DNA of 64,000 nt. Source: Talpa occidentalis (Eukaryota > Chordata > Mammalia > Eulipotyphla > Talpidae). Location of the stretch: contig NW_023605194.1 in assembly GCF_014898055.3 (NCBI RefSeq), positions 62,287,361 through 62,351,360 on the forward strand, given 5' to 3'. Numbering within the stretch: position 1 is the stretch's first letter; every line of letters begins with the position of its first letter. A program made the position numbers and the translations under genes. The notes under the pieces are model-generated. The model ran no database searches and was not told the DNA's origin. It saw only the letters and a program-made list of their open reading frames with translations. Below, one piece after another: positions 23,387 through 33,616 of this stretch.

Positions 23387-23648
23387 GTAAGTGTCTTTAA
23401 ATATAAGAGGGACCAATTATGGTATCCATATAAAACCATTTGCAATGCAGTGTAAAATTGGCAACTATTCTGGTGCTGTGTTGGCATATAGGAAGAGATG
23501 GGCTGAGCCTAGTGGAGTAAAGCAGGACCAGGTGCTGAACTAATCACTGGTCTAGACTTTTATGGATTTAGTCTAAGCAATTCTCCCAGACATAGGAGAA
23601 TAACTTACTTTGAACCCTATTAAAAGCATCTTGATCTATAATCAAAAT
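23387..23648. other. FAS intron 3, 5' part
   Basis: Unique intronic sequence without a recognised element before the SINE. Confidence 0.6.
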
Positions 23649-23666
23649 TGTAGAAGGTAATTTTTT

Positions 23667-23674
23667 TTAAAGAT

Positions 23675-23705
<31 letters not shown>

Positions 23706-23954
23706 TACAAGCACTGGGTACAGTCAGAAGCGCGGGAGGGTGAGAGAATTCACCAGAGCCAGAGTGGGGAGCAGAGCAGGCAGAAGGACCAAAGTACACT
23801 GCTGAGGGGAGCAGCGGGCGGCAGGAGAGGTCTGTGCGCCATGTGGGACCCTCCTCCGGTGGCCGGGGAACAACCAGGGATCGAACTGGCGCTGCAGAGG
23901 CTGCGGGCAGCTCTGCAACACAGCGCTCAACCGCTGTGCCACTGGGGAGGCCCC
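23667..23954 (-). mobile_element. SINE type B in FAS intron 3
   Basis: Reverse-oriented SINE with a pure (TTTA)n tail tract. The 18-bp perfect target duplication tgtagaaggtaatttttt is at 23649-23666 and 23955-23972. GC content and CpG retention suggest a relatively young copy. Confidence 0.96.
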
Positions 23955-24187
23955 TGTAGAAGGTAATTTTTTCCTGCCTTGGTTTACACTTGGGTAATGG
24001 CTCTTGTTTATGTTCAAAAAGAGCTCATAAGTTTGCCAATACAAGGACAGAAAAACCCAAAAAGTGGATAGTACACTGCCGTTTCACTGAGGCTCTCTTT
24101 TGCCCTGATGATTCCAACTGGGGTCTATTTTCATAACCTATTTATTACTAACTGCTGTGATTAATGGTCCTCAAATTGATTCTTTAG

Positions 24188-24296
24188 GCCTTGAAGTAGA
24201 AAAAAATTGTACCCGGAATCAGAATACCAAGTGCAGATGTAAAGCAAACTTTTTTTGTGCGAATTCTGCATGTGAATACTGTGGCCCTTGCAAAGA
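24188..24296 (+). CDS. FAS: FAS exon 4 (CRD2 end and CRD3)
   Basis: The acceptor is ttgattctttag and the donor gtaagttt. The length of 109 bases equals human. It gives residues 92-128: [17 protein letters not shown], then [17 protein letters not shown]. The NCT sequon corresponds to a conserved human glycosylation site. The second human site (CNSTVC) reads CANSAC here, so that sequon is absent. Cysteine positions are conserved throughout. Confidence 0.97.
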
Positions 24297-25789
24297 GTAA
24301 GTTTAATCTTTCTCTGATTAAAACACTAGATATGCCTTGATAGATGTGCAACTGTGGGAATGAATAAGTTGTCTCAAATTGAGGTGATTTGAGTCTGAAA
24401 AGCAAAACAGACAAATCATTAATCACATTTGGAGTTTATTCAGAGCTACTTATGTATAGTCCTCAGCACTGGAGTTTGTGAATAGGACTTGAGTTGGAGG
24501 CAGGATCCACACCAACTTTTGACAGTGTGTGCACCCTTGGTACGTGTGATCTCTCTTGTCTAAGACTAATGAGACCAGGTGTGTGTGTGTGTGTGTGGAA
24601 GGGAAAGGGTGGCTGTCACTTGAGTCTTTGTTCCAGTAAGATAGTAAGTAGAGTCTTGTGTAGATCAGTACAGATGGATATACATGAATGAAACCATGTG
24701 GAAATTGGCTATCCAATCAGGGGTAGAGAGTTGGTCAGTATTGGTCACAGGCCTAAAATGGCATTATTACTAGATGGAATCACTTTGGTTTCCCTACAGA
24801 GATAATGTCTTCCTAGGGTGGAAGCAGCACTGACTGAGAGTCAAGAATTTGGGTTCTAGTCTTGCTTTGCCTCCAAGCAACTAGATAACCATTTGTTCAT
24901 CAAAACATCCAGTTGCCAAAGAGTTATTGAACACATCCTGTGTGCTTGATACTGTGTTGGCTGCTTCAGTTAATGATGGGAGCAAGACACACTCTGGCAT
25001 CAAAAGTCTTGGACTAGGGACAGAGAGAGACAAAAAAAAAAAAAATCAATGTTTATTGTATGTCAACACCATGTAGCAAGCATCAGAAGAGACTTGTCCT
25101 CAGGATGCTGTAAGTTATACAGGAGAATCTTTCATCTCTGCCTAGAAGGATAGGGTAAACCTATGACATGTGTCTTGAGTCTTGAAGAAGAAAAAGCATT
25201 ACCAGGTGTACATAGATGGAAGAGACATTGCAGGCCAGGGAACAGCAATTGCAGAGAGACAGCGGAAGCGCTTGGAAGACTGGAACTTGTCTTTCATGCT
25301 CAAGAGCTTGATTTTAATCTGAATTTAGAAAATCCATACATCTCACTTTTCTCCCAATGAATTGGCTGAGTTTGTGCAGATCAGGTAACCTCTCTTAACT
25401 TGAGTTTCCTCACTCATAGATTGCAGAAATTATTCACTTGTCCTATCAACCTCATTTCTGTGACAATCCACAATGGATAATGGCATTATAAAAAAATAGC
25501 CCTTTTTTGTCAGTTAGTGTTTTGTATATACATAAACATTTAGGATTGGATTCATGAGTTTCTCCTTAAACTTACAATTCATCTTTTCATCTTGGGATCT
25601 TTTGGGAGTAGGGACATGATACCTTTTTTTTTTTTATTCACTAGTAAAAGTTAAGGTTTATGCAGTTAACCTGGTCCTCCCTTCTAACCCCGAGTGTCCA
25701 AGATTTGACACATTAAATAGGTACTGTGGGAGAGGAACTAACTTATAAAACAATAAGTTAGGTAGTAGACTTAAATAGATCATAATCTT
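24297..25789. other. FAS intron 4, mostly unassigned
   Basis: Intron 4 spans 24297-26723 (2,427 bases). This part has a short (GT)n run at about 24580-24597 and a MIR-like patch at about 25375-25450 (aacctctcttaacttgagtt). I see nothing gene-like. Confidence 0.55.
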
Positions 25790-26055
25790 TTTTTAAGATC
25801 TATTTATTTATGCATACAAGAGCTGGGGTAGAGGCCAAAGATGTGGGGGGTGAGAGGATTCACCAGAGACAGAGTAGGGAACAAAACAGGCAGACTGACT
25901 GAAATACACTGCTGAGGGGAACAGCAGGCGAGGCAGGAGAGGTCTGCTGCGCCATGTGGGTAGCTCCCTGGCCAGCCTGGATCGAACTCATGCTGCAGAG
26001 GCTGCAGATTGCTTCATAGTGCTGTGCTTAACCCCTTGCGCCACCAGGGAGGCCC
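25790..26055 (-). mobile_element. SINE type A in FAS intron 4
   Basis: Reverse-oriented SINE with a 16-bp perfect target duplication aatagatcataatctt at 25774-25789 and 26056-26071. Confidence 0.96.
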
Positions 26056-26084
26056 AATAGATCATAATCTTGTTTTGATTTTTT

Positions 26085-26225
26085 CACCATAACTCTTTGA
26101 GGCAGGTGGTAGTATTATCTCCTTGTTGCCGGTGAGAAAACAGGCTCATGGTGGTTAAGTGAGATGTCCAAGTTCACCTAATTAAGTAATGGGCAAAGCC
26201 ATACTGTAACTTCATCAGACTGTCA
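26085..26225 (-). repeat. MIR element
   Basis: Inverted MIR signature: aggcaggtggtagtattatc, gagaaaacaggctcatggtg, ttaagtgagatgtccaagtt, in order. Confidence 0.7.
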
Positions 26226-26723
26226 GTGTCCCATTGTTTGAAGAAAATCCTACTTGAGTCTCCTACTCATCCCCTACATATAAAAAGGGGAAACCTCTGC
26301 GAGCCACCAGATAGGCTCCCTAACCAGTATTTTGGGCATGGTTGCTGTTTGGCCTTTTTATTGTCCCATAGGACTGCTCTGAAATTGCATTTGGCATTTG
26401 AAACGTACAGATTATTACCAATAAATATATTGAGTTTATTTTTTGTTCTATTTCATCCTTTTTCTTAAAAGCCAATATTTTATTACCTTCCATTAACTGG
26501 TGGCATTTTAAAACATAGTCATTCTTTGGGATACTTTTCATCCAAACATCCAAATTATGGTATGAATTTGTATCAGCTTTAGGTGCTAATCTAGAAATAT
26601 TGGGGGAATATGTTTGCCAGAGCTGCAATGAGTAAATTGGCCCCAGGTTTATAATGTGTCATGGAAAATGATCAAGGAATCCATCCCCTAGACTTTTAAA
26701 ATTTCCTCTGTATATTTTTCTAG
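26226..26723. other. FAS intron 4, 3' part
   Basis: No repeat or gene was recognised. The last bases form the polypyrimidine tract and acceptor (tatatttttctag) of exon 5. Confidence 0.5.
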
Positions 26724-26779
26724 GTGTGAAGATGGAAACATTGAGAATTGTACACCAACCAGTAGCACCAAATGCAAAG
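26724..26779 (+). CDS. FAS: FAS exon 5 (CRD3 end), weak donor
   Basis: It gives residues 128-146, CEDGNIENCTPTSSTKCK, matching the human CRD3 end CEHGIIKECTLTSNTKCK. The length is 56 bases against 62 in human. The exon ends directly after the last CRD3 cysteine-lysine, and the human EE codons are not present. The donor is AAG|gttatt, a GT with a poor +3 to +5 sequence; no better GT lies nearby in frame. Reading on into the intron gives six codons (GYYFFL) and a stop. The phase matches exon 6, so the call rests on conserved protein, phase and the acceptor. Confidence 0.9.
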
Positions 26780-26930
26780 GTTATTATTTCTTTTTATGAT
26801 TATATTCTCCTTTTTTCCATCCCCATAGTCAAATATGAAGAGAAGGCAGTCCTTTTGATTCTTTGAGTATTTTGTTTAATGTTAAAGATTGCTTCTTTTC
26901 ATGTAAAATGTGCAATGCTCCCATCTGCAG
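26780..26930. other. FAS intron 5, only 151 bases
   Basis: A short intron between the last CRD exon and the transmembrane exon, with no repeat. A T/C-rich tract lies early (about 26785-26825) and the acceptor is ccatctgcag. Confidence 0.85.
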
Positions 26931-27002
26931 GATCCAGACATAACTTGCTGGGGTTGTGTGGCCTTCTGATCCTGGTGCCATTATCTGCGCTAATCATATA
27001 CC
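26931..27002 (+). CDS. FAS: FAS exon 6 (transmembrane segment)
   Basis: The acceptor is ccatctgcag and the donor gtaagttc. It gives residues 147-170, GSRHNLLGLCGLLILVPLSA then LIIY. With exon 7 (LIC) this forms a single hydrophobic helix of about 22 residues. One proline (LVPLS) corresponds to the proline motif of the human helix. The length is 72 bases against 63 in human. Both are multiples of three, so skipping this exon stays in frame and would give a soluble receptor, as known for human FAS. Confidence 0.95.
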
Positions 27003-27460
27003 GTAAGTTCTAATTTTGTTCAAACCACACATTGAAGTAATTTGGGAAGTAGTTATTCAAAAGATTTTGGAGAAATCTCCTACCAGGCAAGTAGCTAGTA
27101 GGTCACAATTTACATCGTTAAATTCCTACCACTAAATAGCACCCCTGAGAGCTGATAGGAACAAATGATATTATCCCTCAGTTACTGCTTCTGTGCAACT
27201 ATTTTGGAAGCACTGAGTGAATATTCCTATCGTCCCTATGAACCAGGGTATTCTCATCCAGGAAGCAGCCTAGTTGACCAAGAATCAGAACCAATGCTTT
27301 ACTGTCCATTGTGTTGGCTCATGTATGAAGGGGACACAAGAAGCAAGGGTTTCCCCTGGAAAGGCATGCAAGGGATATTTGATAAAGTCTTCCCTTTTTG
27401 TGGCTTCTCTCCCTTGTCCAAACTTCATGTATATTTATTGTTCCACATTAACTTAAAATA
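27003..27460. other. FAS intron 6, 5' part
   Basis: Unique-looking intronic sequence. An ORF of 123 codons that starts here runs into the following SINE and shows no protein features. Confidence 0.5.
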
Positions 27461-27477
27461 CTGTAGCAATATACTTT

Positions 27478-27737
27478 TTTTTTTTAAAGATTTATTTATA
27501 CAAGCATTGGGTATAGTCAGAATCGCGGGAGGGTGAGAGAATTCACCAGAGCCAGGGCGGGGAGCAGAAGAGGTAGATGGACCGAAGAAGACACTGCTGA
27601 GGGGAGCATCGGGCGCGGCAGGAGAGGTCTGTGCTCCATGTGGGACCCTTGCTGGCAACCAGGGATTGTACCAGTGCTACAGAGGCTGCGGGCAGCTTCG
27701 CAGCCCAGTGCTCAACTGCTGCGCCACTGGGGAGGCC
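27478..27737 (-). mobile_element. SINE type B in FAS intron 6
   Basis: Reverse-oriented SINE with a 17-bp perfect target duplication ctgtagcaatatacttt at 27461-27477 and 27738-27754. Confidence 0.96.
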
Positions 27738-27754
27738 CTGTAGCAATATACTTT

Positions 27755-28461
27755 CTGCAAGGGTTACCTTCGTAAGGCCAGCAGCTGAGTCTAAATTACA
27801 TATAATCATAATTACTCAAGAGCAGTTCCTTTAAATCATGCATAAAGCATGGAGTAGTGTCAACTTTCGATAACTATAAAACATGCAATTTTTCCTTCTT
27901 GAAACAAGCCACTGTTTCATCAGTTCAGCTGAAAATAAAGAGATTGCCCTGCCTTTAGATATACTTTAACTAAAAATAAAAAATGTTTCAATGGTGTAAT
28001 TGTGCCTGGAGACTCACAGATACTTTCTTCCAACTCTTACTGACTCCAAGGCACCTATTCATTGAATGTGTACCCTTGAGTTATCTGTGAGTGTGTATTT
28101 GGATTGCTGGGCATTAAATGCCACTCCACAGTGAGTTGATATGACTTTCCATAGTTTATGCTTCCATGTCTTGCTATAGCTGTGCTACCCACTCCAAGCT
28201 TGTGAGGAGAGCTGATGACCAACCAGCTTCATGCTAGGCCGTGTATGGTAATTGGATATCTCGACTAAGATGTAGCATAGCTGAAGAACACTTGACCTAG
28301 GAGGGTGGGATTTCTAAAATCAGGACAATGGGTTTGGTCAAATTAACTTTAAATGAATGTTTCCTCCTTCTTTCCTATGCTTCCTTAACATGAGATATAG
28401 TCTCACCTGCTTCCTACAAGACTGAGACCTGAGTCTGATAGAAATTTCTTTGATCTTTCAG
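27755..28461. other. FAS intron 6, 3' part
   Basis: No repeat or gene was recognised. It ends with the exon 7 acceptor ttgatctttcag. Confidence 0.5.
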
Positions 28462-28523
28462 TCATATGTCGGTGGCACAGGAATAAAAAGAAAGGTCATC
28501 ATGAATTTGTACACCCAAATCTT
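28462..28523 (+). CDS. FAS: FAS exon 7 (juxtamembrane segment)
   Basis: The acceptor is ttgatctttcag and the donor gtaagtg. It gives residues 171-191, LICRWHRNKKKGHHEFVHPN then L. The cysteine next to the basic stop-transfer cluster is in a plausible position for palmitoylation, as known for human FAS. The exon is 62 bases against about 83 in human, so the juxtamembrane stretch is about seven residues shorter. Sequence identity with human is low here, as usual for this segment; the call rests on position, splice sites and phase. Confidence 0.88.
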
Positions 28524-28583
28524 GTAAGTGTTGAAAACAACTTTCTTAAAATAAAGTGGTCAGTCATATTTTTAATTGTTTCT

Positions 28584-28844
28584 TTTTTTTGAGATTTATT
28601 TATGCATACAAAAACTGGGGTACAGGCCAGAGGTGTGGGGATGAGAGGAGTCACCAGAGACAGAGTGGGGAGCAGAACAGATGGATTGACTGAAATACAC
28701 TACTGAGGGGAGCAGTGGGCGAGACAGGAGAGGTCTGCTGCGCCTGTGGGTATCTCCCTGGCCGGGCATTGAACTCGTGCTGCAGTGGCTGCCAATAGCT
28801 TCATAGTGCTGCATCTTAACCCCTTGCACCACCAGAGAGGCCCC
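28584..28844 (-). mobile_element. SINE type A in FAS intron 7
   Basis: Complete reverse-oriented SINE, starting 60 bases after exon 7. The target duplication is not clear (aattgttt against aattttgtt). Confidence 0.9.
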
Positions 28845-29323
28845 AATTTTGTTACCTTTTTTAAAAATGGATATTTATTGTGTTCATGTGTGTATGAGTT
28901 AAAGGGACATCAAAAATGAATTAAGACATGGTGCAAGTTTATTCAGTAGACTTCTGTGTGAGTAACATTGAGTTGCCAAAGGGCATAATTGAGATTATGC
29001 TGAATGTGAATTGAAAAAATGGTGTGACCAAACTCCATCCCCCATGGTGGTGTTATCTCTGCAGAGAGATACCATATTTGTGCATTCTATGTCCAAGTCC
29101 AGGTATAGAAATGGCTCTTAAAGTCCAATATAAAGACACAGCTCAACTCTCTCCAGCCACTTGTTATTTCTCTCTTATATCTTTTTCTATTATGGAATCA
29201 AAATAATTCAAATAGCAAAAAATATACTGGGAAACTGACCAATCCACTTAGTGAATAGTGATTTTCTCCATTGGAGCCAGAGCTTAGTGGAGTTAGAGCT
29301 CTTTAAATCAATATGGCAGAAAC
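28845..29323. other. FAS intron 7, middle part
   Basis: No recognised element or gene between the SINE and the Tigger-like element. Confidence 0.5.
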
Positions 29324-29728
29324 CAGTTGGCCCTTCAATAACATAGTGGTTGGAGGTGCCAACACCTGCACTATTTAAACTTCATCTACAACCTTTGACT
29401 CCATTTGACTCCCTCAAAAGTTAAATACTAATAGCCTGCTGTTGAACAGAAGCCTTTCCAATAGCATGAACAGTTGATTAACATGTATATTGTTTATATA
29501 TACTATATTCTGTATTCTTAACAATATTCTTATTATATACTGTATTCTCAAGTAAGCTAGAAAAAAGGAAAGATATTCAGAAATCACAGGCAGGAGAAAA
29601 TACACTTACAGTACTATACTGTATTTATTTGATATTGTATATTTATTGACATTGTACAGTTTATAGCATCTATTTACAAAAAATAACTGGACTCTCATTT
29701 CAAAACTGTGTTGTTCAAAGGTCCACTG
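29324..29728 (-). mobile_element. Tigger2-like non-autonomous DNA transposon
   Basis: The ends are imperfect inverted repeats (cagttggcccttcaataaca at left, tgttgttcaaaggtccactg at right), matching the terminal repeat of Tigger2-class elements. TA follows the right end. The interior (agcctgctgttgaacagaag, aagtaagctagaaaa, cagtactatactgtattt) reads as the reverse of that family. It has no coding capacity. Confidence 0.82.
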
Positions 29729-30061
29729 TAATTTCAGCTAAAAGTCATTTTTTTGTCTCAGAAATAGAATAGTTACAGCAAAAAAAAAATTTAGAATGGT
29801 TACATTTATTCTGTATATTTTTATTTATTCTGTGTTAATAGTAATTTCAGTCCATACCATGAATTCCTTAGATTCCTTGTGTAAAATATAAGACAATGCT
29901 GAAACTGTTTAATAAAAAATTGACTTAGCCACTTAATCTAGCTAATTTTATCTATTAAACAACTGATTGTACTTCCTTCAGCATTAAGGACAAATTGAAT
30001 TACACTTAGAATATTTGAATATATTTTTAATTATCTCTCTTCCAATTTTTTTTCCCTACAG
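29729..30061. other. FAS intron 7, 3' part
   Basis: AT-rich intron sequence ending in the long pyrimidine tract and acceptor of exon 8 (cttccaattttttttccctacag region, 30039-30061). Confidence 0.6.
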
Positions 30062-30080
30062 GAAATGTTAGATTTAACAG
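30062..30080 (+). CDS. FAS: FAS exon 8, a 19-base microexon
   Basis: The acceptor is ttttccctacag and the donor gtaaggc. The exon is 19 bases and codes EMLDLT plus the first base of the next codon (residues 192-198). Human exon 8 is 25 bases and also begins in phase 0 and ends in phase 1. The result joins exon 9 as [12 protein letters not shown], equivalent to human [12 protein letters not shown]. Loss of this exon would shift the frame before the death domain. Confidence 0.9.
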
Positions 30081-30196
30081 GTAAGGCTTTTATTATGTTA
30101 ATTCATAGAGATAGCTTCCTGGATAAAAAGGACATCTTAGATAAAATAATGTTGCTTATTTCAGTGACATAGTCCTTGAGCTCACATTTCTCCTTT

Positions 30197-32821
30197 TTTT
30201 TTTTACTGTCCTCTCTATTATCTTAAAAAATTATTAATTGTTTACATCATTGTTCATTATTAAACAATATTTGCTTCCCCCCATTCTCTCAGGTGTAGTC
30301 CCCATAGAGTTTCCTTCCCCTCTGCACCTGTGCACCATCACCTCAGTCCCCTGTGCTCCTCCCTCCCTCCCTCCCTCTGATCCCGCTCCCTCCTCCTCCC
30401 CTGCAGTATATCTCTGATTTATAATTGTCTGTTTTTGTTTTGTTGTTTTGTACTGTTATCATTTTTTTTACACTGATGTCTTATTTGGTTCCCCTATATT
30501 CCTGCTATAAGTGAAACCATCCAATATTTTTCTTTTTCCTTCTGGCTTATTGCACTGAGCATAATTCCTTCTAGCTCCATCCCCATTGCTGAAATGGCAT
30601 GAGTTTATCTTTTTGATTGCTGAGTAATATTCCATTGTGTATATATACCACATCTTCTTGATCCAGTCATCTATTTTTGGGCATTTGGGTTGTTTCCATG
30701 TTTTACCTATTGTAAATAGTGCTGCAATAAGCATAGGGGTACACATGGTCTTTTGAATCAATGTTTTTGTGTCCTTTGGGTAGATCCCTAGTAGTGGAAT
30801 TGCCAGATCGTATGGTAGCTCCATTTTTAGTAGACTGAGGAACCTCCAGACAGCTTTCCATAGTGTTTGGGCCAGTTTGCACTCCCACCAGCAATGTAGG
30901 AGGGTTCCTTTTTCACCACATTCTCACCAACATTTGTTGTTACTTGTTTTTTTGATATGTGCCATTCTTTTGATATGTGCCATTTTGATATGGTGTAAGG
31001 TGGTATATCAATGTGGTTTTAATTTGCATTTAAACCTTGATGATAAGGAATGTTGAACATTTTTTCATATGCCTGTTGGCCATTTGCATTTTCTCTTTGG
31101 AGAAAGTCTTTTAAGTTCTTCTGCCTATTTCTTGACTGGATTGTTTATTTTATTTTTGTTGAGTTGTGTGAGATCTTTGTATATCTTTGTGATCAGTCCC
31201 TTATCAGTTGAATGGAGTGCAAAGATTTTTTCCCAATCAGTGGGGTGTCTCTCTATTTTGGTTAATGTCTCTTTTGCTGTACAGAAGCTTTTCAGTTTGA
31301 TGTAATCCAAGGTGTTTATCTTTTCCTTGACTTTCTTTGCTTTGGGTGATGAGTCTTTAAAGATGTAATTGTGATGTATGTCTTGTAGTGTTTTCCTTAT
31401 ATTTTCTTCTATATATTTTATGGTTTCAGGTCTTATGTCCAGTTCTTTTATCCATCTTGAGTTACCATACATTTTTATGTATGGTAAGAGGTAGTGGTCT
31501 AGTTTCATTTTTTTTTGCATGTGGTGGTCCAGTTTTCTCAGCACCATTTATTGAACAAACTGTCCATGTTCCATTGCATATTCTTTGTTCTTTTGTCAAA
31601 GATTAGTTGTCCATATAAGTGTGGTTTTATTTCTGGTCTCTCTGTTCGGTTCCATTGGTCTGTGTGTCGTTTTTGTTCCAATACCAAACTGTTTTAATTA
31701 TCATGGCTTTGTAGTATAGCTTGAAGTTTGAAAGTGTGATGCCTCCTTTCTCCTTTGTTTTCATCAGTAGGGGTTTGGCTATTCATGGTGGTTTTTTTTT
31801 TTTTTTTTTTTTTGTGGTTCCATATGAATTTCATCAGCATTTGTTCTATTTTTGAAGAATGCCATTGAGATTTTTATTGGAATAGCATTGAATCCGTATA
31901 TTGCTTTTGGTAGGATGGCCATTTTAAAAATGTTGATTCTTCCAATCCATGAGCAGGGGCTATCCTTCCATTTCTTTGTGTCTTCTTCTATTTCTTTTAA
32001 CAGTGTGTTATAATTTTCTTTGTATATATCTTTCACCTCTTTTGTTAGATTTATTCCCAAGTATTTGATTTTTTTTGTTTCAATTACAAAAGGGATGGTT
32101 TTCTTGATTTCTTCTTCTTCAGACTGATTGTTTGTGTATAGGAAGGCTACTGATTTTTGTGTGTTGATTTTGTATCCTGCTACTTTACTGAACTGGTTGA
32201 TTATTTTGAGTAGTTCTTCTGTGGAGTTTCTAGGGTTCTCTATGTATAATAGCATATCATCTGCAAATAGTGATCATTTTACTTCTTCTTTCCCTATTTG
32301 GATTCCTTGTATGTCTTTCTCTTGCCCCGATTAGGACCTCCAGTATTATATTGAAGAGCAGTGGTAAGAGAGGACATCCTTGTCTTGTTCCTGATCTTAA
32401 AGGAAAGGCCTTCAGCTTTTTGCCATTGTAAATAATATTGGCAGTGGGTTTGTCATATACGGCTTTTATCATGTTAAGGTGTGTTCCTTCTAACCCAAGA
32501 ATTTCAAGGGCCTTCATAAATGGATGTTGGGCTTTGTTGAATGCTTTCTCAGCATCTATTGATATGATCATATGGTTTTTAATTTTCTTTTTGTTGATGT
32601 GTTTGATTACACTGATTGATTTTCATATGTTGAACCATCCTTGTGCCCCTGGGATGAATCCCACTTGATAGTGGTGTATTATCCCTTTGATGCATCATTG
32701 GATTCTGTTGGCAAGAATTTTGTTGAGGATTTTTTCATCAGTGTTCATTAGGGAGAGTGACCTGTAATTTTCTTTTTTTGTGCTGTCTTTGTTTGGTTTT
32801 GGGAATGTTAGAGGTGATCTT
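30197..32821 (-). mobile_element. L1 LINE, 5'-truncated, filling FAS intron 8
   Basis: In reverse: 3' UTR at left (30200-30450, same type as 13440), then about 2.4 kb of ORF2 C-terminal and reverse-transcriptase sequence. Recognisable pieces on the - strand include the RT motif region GTRQGCP (near 32380), [10 protein letters not shown] (near 32550) and the C-terminal YPKDTKTLIQK (near 30770). The frames are broken by several shifts. It starts about 115 bases after exon 8 and lies antisense to FAS. Confidence 0.93.
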
Positions 32822-32830
32822 CTCAAACCT

Positions 32831-33128
32831 TTCTATTTATTTATTTATTTATTTATTTATTTTAAAGATTTATTTATTTATGCATACAAGAGCTGGGGTG
32901 TAAGCCAGAGGTGTGGGGGGTGAAAGGATTCACCAAAGACAGAGTGGAGAGTAGAACAGGCAGATCCACTGAAATACACTGCTGAGGAGAGCAGTGAGCA
33001 AGATAGGAGAGGTCTGCTGCACCATGTGGGTCACCTCCCTAGCTGGCCGGGGGGATTGACCTGGTGCTACAGTGATTGGGGATAGCTTGATAGTGCTGTC
33101 TTTAACCCCTGTGCCACTAGAGAGGCCC
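32831..33128 (-). mobile_element. SINE type A in FAS intron 8
   Basis: Reverse-oriented SINE with a long (TTTA)n tract in its tail. The 9-bp target duplication ctcaaacct is at 32822-32830 and 33129-33137. It abuts the 5' end of the L1. Confidence 0.9.
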
Positions 33129-33137
33129 CTCAAACCT

Positions 33138-33240
33138 ACTTATTTTATAGATGAAAAAAGAAGATACAGAGATGTTATATATCTTGCCCAGGTCATAAAG
33201 GAGAAATCAACATGGTCTTCAGAAATGGGAATTTCATTTA
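33138..33240 (-). repeat. MIR remnant before exon 9
   Basis: The pattern ttttatagatgaaaaaagaa, then atcttgcccaggtcataaag is the inverted MIR signature. Confidence 0.6.
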
Positions 33241-33278
33241 GATAAACAATTTTTCAGAGGCTATTCTTTATTTTTCAG

Positions 33279-33616
33279 ACATTGACCTGAGTAAATATAT
33301 CACTACTATTGCTGAAGAAATGAAAATAACTGAAGTTAAAGAATTTGTTCGGAAGAATGGTGTCAGTGAAACCAAAATAGATGAGATCAAGAATGACCAC
33401 ATCCAGGATACAGCTGAGCAGAAAGTCCAGCTGCTTCGTAATTGGTATCAAATTCATGGGAAGAAAGATGCATGTGGAACTTTGATTAGCAATCTCAAAA
33501 AAGCTAATCTTTGTCTTCTTGCAGATAAAATTCAGGATCTAATCTCAAAGGACATTGCTAATGAACGCAAGCATGCAGACTGCAAAAATGATCCTGAAAG
33601 ACAAAACTTGGTCTAA
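33279..33616 (+). CDS. FAS: FAS exon 9 (death domain, stop codon)
   Basis: The acceptor is tttatttttcag; the stop TAA is at 33614-33616. It gives residues 198-309. The death domain spans about residues 205-292: [38 protein letters not shown] and [17 protein letters not shown] match human closely, including the IDEIKND core needed for FADD binding. SKYITT keeps the first regulatory tyrosine (human Y232). The second (human Y291 in AYDTL) is Cys263 in ACGTL (codon 33473-33475). The C-terminus is RQNLV where human has QSLV. No frameshift or premature stop is present, so the gene looks functional. Confidence 0.97.

Noticed and set aside
27165..27536. 123-codon ORF in FAS intron 6
   Set aside because: It ends within a SINE and has no homology-like features; the conserved exons 6 and 7 flank it with good splice sites.
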